A DNA stretch of 64,000 nucleotides from Panax quinquefolius. Lineage: Eukaryota; Streptophyta; Magnoliopsida; Apiales; Araliaceae. Both the position numbers and the translations under genes were made by a program. Shown in pieces: positions 60,500-64,000 of the stretch. The notes under the pieces are model-generated. The model was given only the letters and a program-made list of their open reading frames with translations. It did no database searches and had not been told where the DNA came from. Positions within the stretch are counted from its first letter, which is position 1, and every line of letters starts with the position of its first letter. The stretch is from contig CM035167.1 of the NCBI GenBank assembly GCA_020205615.1, forward strand, positions 138,212,568 through 138,276,567, in the 5' to 3' direction.

Positions 60500-62530
60500 A
60501 TGGCACACTTACCAAGCGAATCAAAGACTGGAGGAGGCAGCAAGCCACCAATGTGCAACAAAGAAAAATTTCCTAACTGGAAGGTTAGGATGCAAGCTTA
60601 CATGGATGCAATAGATGAAGATCTATTTGAAACTGTTCAGAATGGACCCTATATTCCTACAAAGCTTGCACCAACTACAGATGACCCAAACAGAGTACAG
60701 ATCAAGGTCAAGGAAGAATGGACAGAGAACGAGAAGAGAGCTATCCAGCTCGACAAAAAGGCCAAAAACATCTTGTTCCAATCTTTAGAAGATGATCTAT
60801 TCGAAAATGTGGTCAACAACAAAACAGCGAAGGAGGTTTAGGAAGCACTGCTCATCATGCATGAAGGAACAGAAGAAGTCAGAGAAAACTAACAATCTCT
60901 CTTGACTCAGCAATATGAGATGTTCGCTCACGTTCAAGGAGAGAACGTTATCGCTTACTTCACTGAAAGATTTAATGATCGCTTTCAACTCTCTACGATC
61001 CTATGGGAAGATCTATCCTAACAAAGATCTAATCATAAAGTTCATGAGAGCCTTACCAAGCAAGTGGGATGCCAAAACTACTACCATTAGAGAATCCAAA
61101 AATCTACATGAAATGACTGTTCAACAGTTGTATGGCAACCTTCTCACATACGAACTGGAGCTGACTCAACGAGCAGAAACCTTATCTGAAGGTAGGAAGA
61201 AGGATAAAGGTGTAGCCCTTTAAACAACAGATAACGCCTCCAAAGTCAGCACTGAAGTTGATTCTGACTATGATGAAGATGATGATGAGGACCTTGCAAT
61301 GCTAGTGAAAAGGCTAAGAAGGTTCATGCGACGAGGCAAAACCAACAAGCCAAAGAAAGTCAAGAACTTCGGTGAGCTGGGAGAAAATGAACGACCTATG
61401 CTACAATTGCAAGAAACCGGGCCACTTCATTGCAAATTGCAACAAACCTCTCAGAGAAGAACTCAAGAAGAAATCTCATTCAAAGAAAGAATACAGAAGA
61501 AAGAAAAAGGTCTTGTAGCTGGAGGATCGTGGAGTGACTCAGACAATGACTCAACTCCTGAATCTGGGGATGATGAAGACCCTCAAATAGCAAATCTCTG
61601 CTTGATGGACAAAAATGCAAGGGACAAACAGAACTCCAACATACACAAAGTAAGTATCGATGAGGTATTTGACTTTAACTCTCCTGATGTAGATATTGAT
61701 GATCTTAGAACTGCATTGCATGGCATAACATCTGATCTACACCAATACATGAAGTGGTTTAGAGTTCTATCTAAAGATTATTCACTTCTTCAAAAGGAGA
61801 AAGAAAAGGTTCAAGAAGAAGCTGAAGCTTGACCCTTCTCGGTGCTAATTCTTTTTCTCGAAGCTTGGTGAGAATAAGCTCTTAAGACAAACAAATGAAC
61901 TCAGTGCAAAACAAGAGTCTAGTTTAACCTCAAAAATTGAGGATCTAGAAAAGACCATCTCCACATGGAAAAAATCTTCTTCATCCATGGATTCTTTAAT
62001 CTCTAATCGAGAAATGTCTCGATCGATAATGTAGAGGCTAGGCTTTGGGGATCTATCTTAGAGTCATGTGTGAAAAAAACAAAGGATGTTAACACTAGTA
62101 ATGCCTCGGGTTTTTAATACGGGCATTATATTTGTGAAATCCTCACGAGAATGATGAGTTGTCAAACCCCATTCGGCTAATTCAATTCATATTCACGGGA
62201 GTAAGGGATCTCATCTTGGATGCAGGTTTTTGAAAAGAGAAAAGTAATCTAGCTACTACTCATCAACCTCGAAGGATCGTAGAGTCCAATAAAATCAACT
62301 CTACGATCCAACCAGAAAGACACAACAGAAGTGAGATATACTCTCCTCAATTAATGAAACAAGAGAACACATGGAAAAGGGGATATCAGCCTAGCAGAAG
62401 GATGACCAATAACCCACAAAAGCCCAAATAAAGGAAGAACTTTCACACACACACTTACATGCATCATATCAAATGCTTTGAATGCCACAGAGTTGGTCAC
62501 AAGGCTACGAATTGTCATTATAATTCCATG
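60500..62530 (+). pseudogene. Element F gag (broken)
   Basis: It starts MAHLPSESKTGGGSKPP at 60500, 40 bp after the primer site. The copia gag core follows: FPNWKVRMQAYMDAIDEDLF, then KFMRALPSKWDAKTTTI and MTVQQLYGNLLTYELEL. A zinc knuckle CYNCKKPGHFIANC lies at 61399-61440. Next comes an acidic Ser/Asp segment (SDSDNDSTPESGDDEDPQ) and a helical stretch likely to coil (LLQKEKEKVQEEAEA). A second knuckle, CFECHRVGHKATNC, is at 62474-62515. The long gag with two knuckles suits SIRE-type elements. Stops lie at 60839-60841 (TAG for TGG by context), 60891-60893 and 61221-61223, and frameshifts near 60985, 61395 and 61830-62250. Confidence 0.85.
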
Positions 62531-62599
62531 CACGTGAGACCCAAAAGCAAGCAGATTTGGGTCCCCAAGGGTACTAACATAGTAGGACCCATGCAAATA

Positions 62600-64000
62600 T
62601 GGGTACCAAAATGAAGGCTTAATGTTACCTCAGGAAAGGAGCTCCACGAACACAACTTGGTATCTGGATAGTGGATGTTCAAGGCACATGATTGGGAACA
62701 AAGCCCTTCTGTCTAACTTCATAGAGAAGGAGGGTCCCTCGGTCATATTTGTAGATAATGGCACCGGCAAGACTAGAGGCTATGGCTCGGTAGAAAATGG
62801 TGCAAGTATCATTCGGTAAAGTGGCCTATGTGGAAGGACTACAGCACAACCTTCTAAGCATTAGCCAACTCTGTGACAAGGGTCATCAAGTAAGATTCAT
62901 CAATAATCAATGTCAAGTCTGAGACCTGAAGACATCTGCAGTAAAGCTAACCGGAACAAGAGAAGGAAATGTCTACACATTAAATCTTGGACAACTAAGC
63001 TCAGACGAGACAATATGCTTTCTGGATAAAGTATCTGAAGAAATGAGCTGGCTATGGCATCGAAGATTATCTCATCTCAACTTCAAAAGCATGTCTAAAT
63101 TAGTTTCAAAAGATCTAGTTGCAGGCCTACCCAAATTCAACTTCATTAAAGAAAGGCCCTGCAATGCCTGTCAACTTGGGAAACAGACCAGAAACTCATT
63201 TAAGAGCATAACCATCAACTCAATTGACAAGCCTCTGCAATTACTACATATGGATCTTTTTGGACCAATTCCAACGACGAGCCTTGGGGGAAAGAGATAC
63301 TCACTGGTCGTAGTCAACAACTACACCAGATTTACATGGGTATTCTTTCTAACCTCAAAAGATGAAACAAGCCCCCAACTAATCAAGATGTTCAAGCTGG
63401 TGATGAATGAGAAAGGAGAGAAAATCAAGGCCATAAGAAGTGATCATGGCAGAGAATTCGATTTCTCAGAAATGGATCAGTTCTGCACAAACAATGGGAT
63501 TAGTCACAACTTCTCAGCTCCACAAACTCCCCAACAAAATAGAGTTGTTGAGAGAAAAAATAGGACATTAATAGAGGTTGGAAGGACTCTACCAAATTGC
63601 TGACTCATCTCTACGGAGTACTTACAGGCGAGAAGCGGTCGACACCTTGCATGTTATACTCGAGCAGATCACTCATACACTCTGCGATTAAGAAGACTCC
63701 TTATGAACTTTGGAAAGGAAAGAAAGCAAATGTCACTACTTTCGTGTGTTAGATTGTGCATACTACATACTCAACAATGGAAAGCGATTGCTTGACAAAG
63801 TTTCAACCGAAATCGAGACGAAGGAATCTTTCTTGGATATATGCACAGACGGTGAAAGGCCTACAGAGTGTTCAACAAGAAGACACTGAGTGTAAAAGTC
63901 TCAATTCACATCATCTTTGATGAAACAGACTTAGACAAAACAGTGCTCCAAGACAATGCGACTAATAGTTCAGACACTACGAACGAGGTCGTCGAGCCCA
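62600..64000 (+). pseudogene. Element F pol: protease and integrase (broken, runs off window)
   Basis: The protease has NTTWYLDSGCSRHMIGNK at 62637-62690 with the DSG active site. The GAG-pre-integrase and zinc region lie at 63043-63185 (HRRLSHLN, CNACQLGKQ). The integrase core holds HMDLFGP, IRSDHGREF and NRVVERKNRT, giving the D, D and E residues. TGA ends the frame at 63601-63603. Beyond it, in other frames, are KKTPYELWKGKKANVTTF and AYRVFNKKTLSVKVSI, normal downstream integrase sequence. Breaks lie near 62815-62930 and 63600-63860. RT and RNase H must be outside the window. Confidence 0.88.

Larger units (their letters stand above)
49904..64000 (+). mobile_element. Element F: SIRE-like Ty1/copia element, continues past window
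   Basis: It has LTR pieces at 49904-50687 and 59815-60446 (together about 1.4 kb), a primer site, gag and the start of pol. The long gag with an acidic Ser/Asp segment and the integrase sequence fit the SIRE/Maximus group of plant copia elements. The start TGTTAG mirrors the LTR end CTAACA, but no second LTR is available to prove the boundary. Element E is inserted in its 5' LTR. Confidence 0.75.

Overview
The window is nuclear DNA of a flowering plant, most likely a dicot. The evidence is AT-rich sequence, long Ty3/gypsy chromoviruses and Ty1/copia elements, a Stowaway MITE, GT-AG introns, and two plant-type genes. Only one gene looks intact, a GH17/X8 beta-1,3-glucanase on the minus strand. 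A second, a HAD-family phosphatase-like gene on the plus strand, carries several lesions. Nothing in the sequence fixes the genus.

Positions 1-34595 are one nested block of chromovirus-type Ty3/gypsy retrotransposons, apparently of the Tekay/Del kind: LTRs of about 2.5 kb, a primer site for initiator tRNA-Met, and a C-terminal chromodomain. I name the members A, B and C. Element A is the outermost. Its 5' LTR (1916-2848) is cut by another LTR (1-1915), and its internal part is 2849-7679. Its 3' LTR lies in three pieces (7680-8548, 22935-24409, 34283-34595) because B (8549-22934) and C (24410-34282) inserted into it. B has an antisense solo LTR in its 5' LTR (10869-13288) and a truncated antisense LTR in its coding region (14724-17280). 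C is structurally complete, with LTRs of 2512 and 2513 bp and CTTTT target duplications. All three gag-pol frames are broken.

Positions 34596-44000 form a gene island. It holds the glucanase (36668 down to 35085, two exons, 500 aa), an (AAG)n microsatellite beside an unrecognised ORF, and a six-exon HAD-type gene (38329-44000). The HAD gene shows no in-frame ATG, a TGA in a 25-nt microexon, and a +1 frameshift.

Positions 44001-47547 hold short DNA-transposon-like sequences: a GGGAT array, two long hairpins (44800-45369 and about 45461-46626) separated and bordered by (TA)n, and a Stowaway element (46695-47153).

Positions 47548-64000 are a second nest. A chromovirus LTR (47548-about 49903) is cut by a SIRE-like copia element F (about 49904 to beyond the window). 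F's 5' LTR is cut in turn by copia element E (50688-59809; LTRs of 1879 and 1880 bp, ATATA duplications). F encodes recognisable gag, protease and integrase up to the window end. E keeps only a ruined gag-pol.

A caution applies throughout the repeats. Many small indels fall on CAG/CTG triplets, at the same sites in different copies but with different outcomes. This looks more like base-calling error at methylated cytosines than real mutation, so some of the frameshifts may not exist in the living genome.
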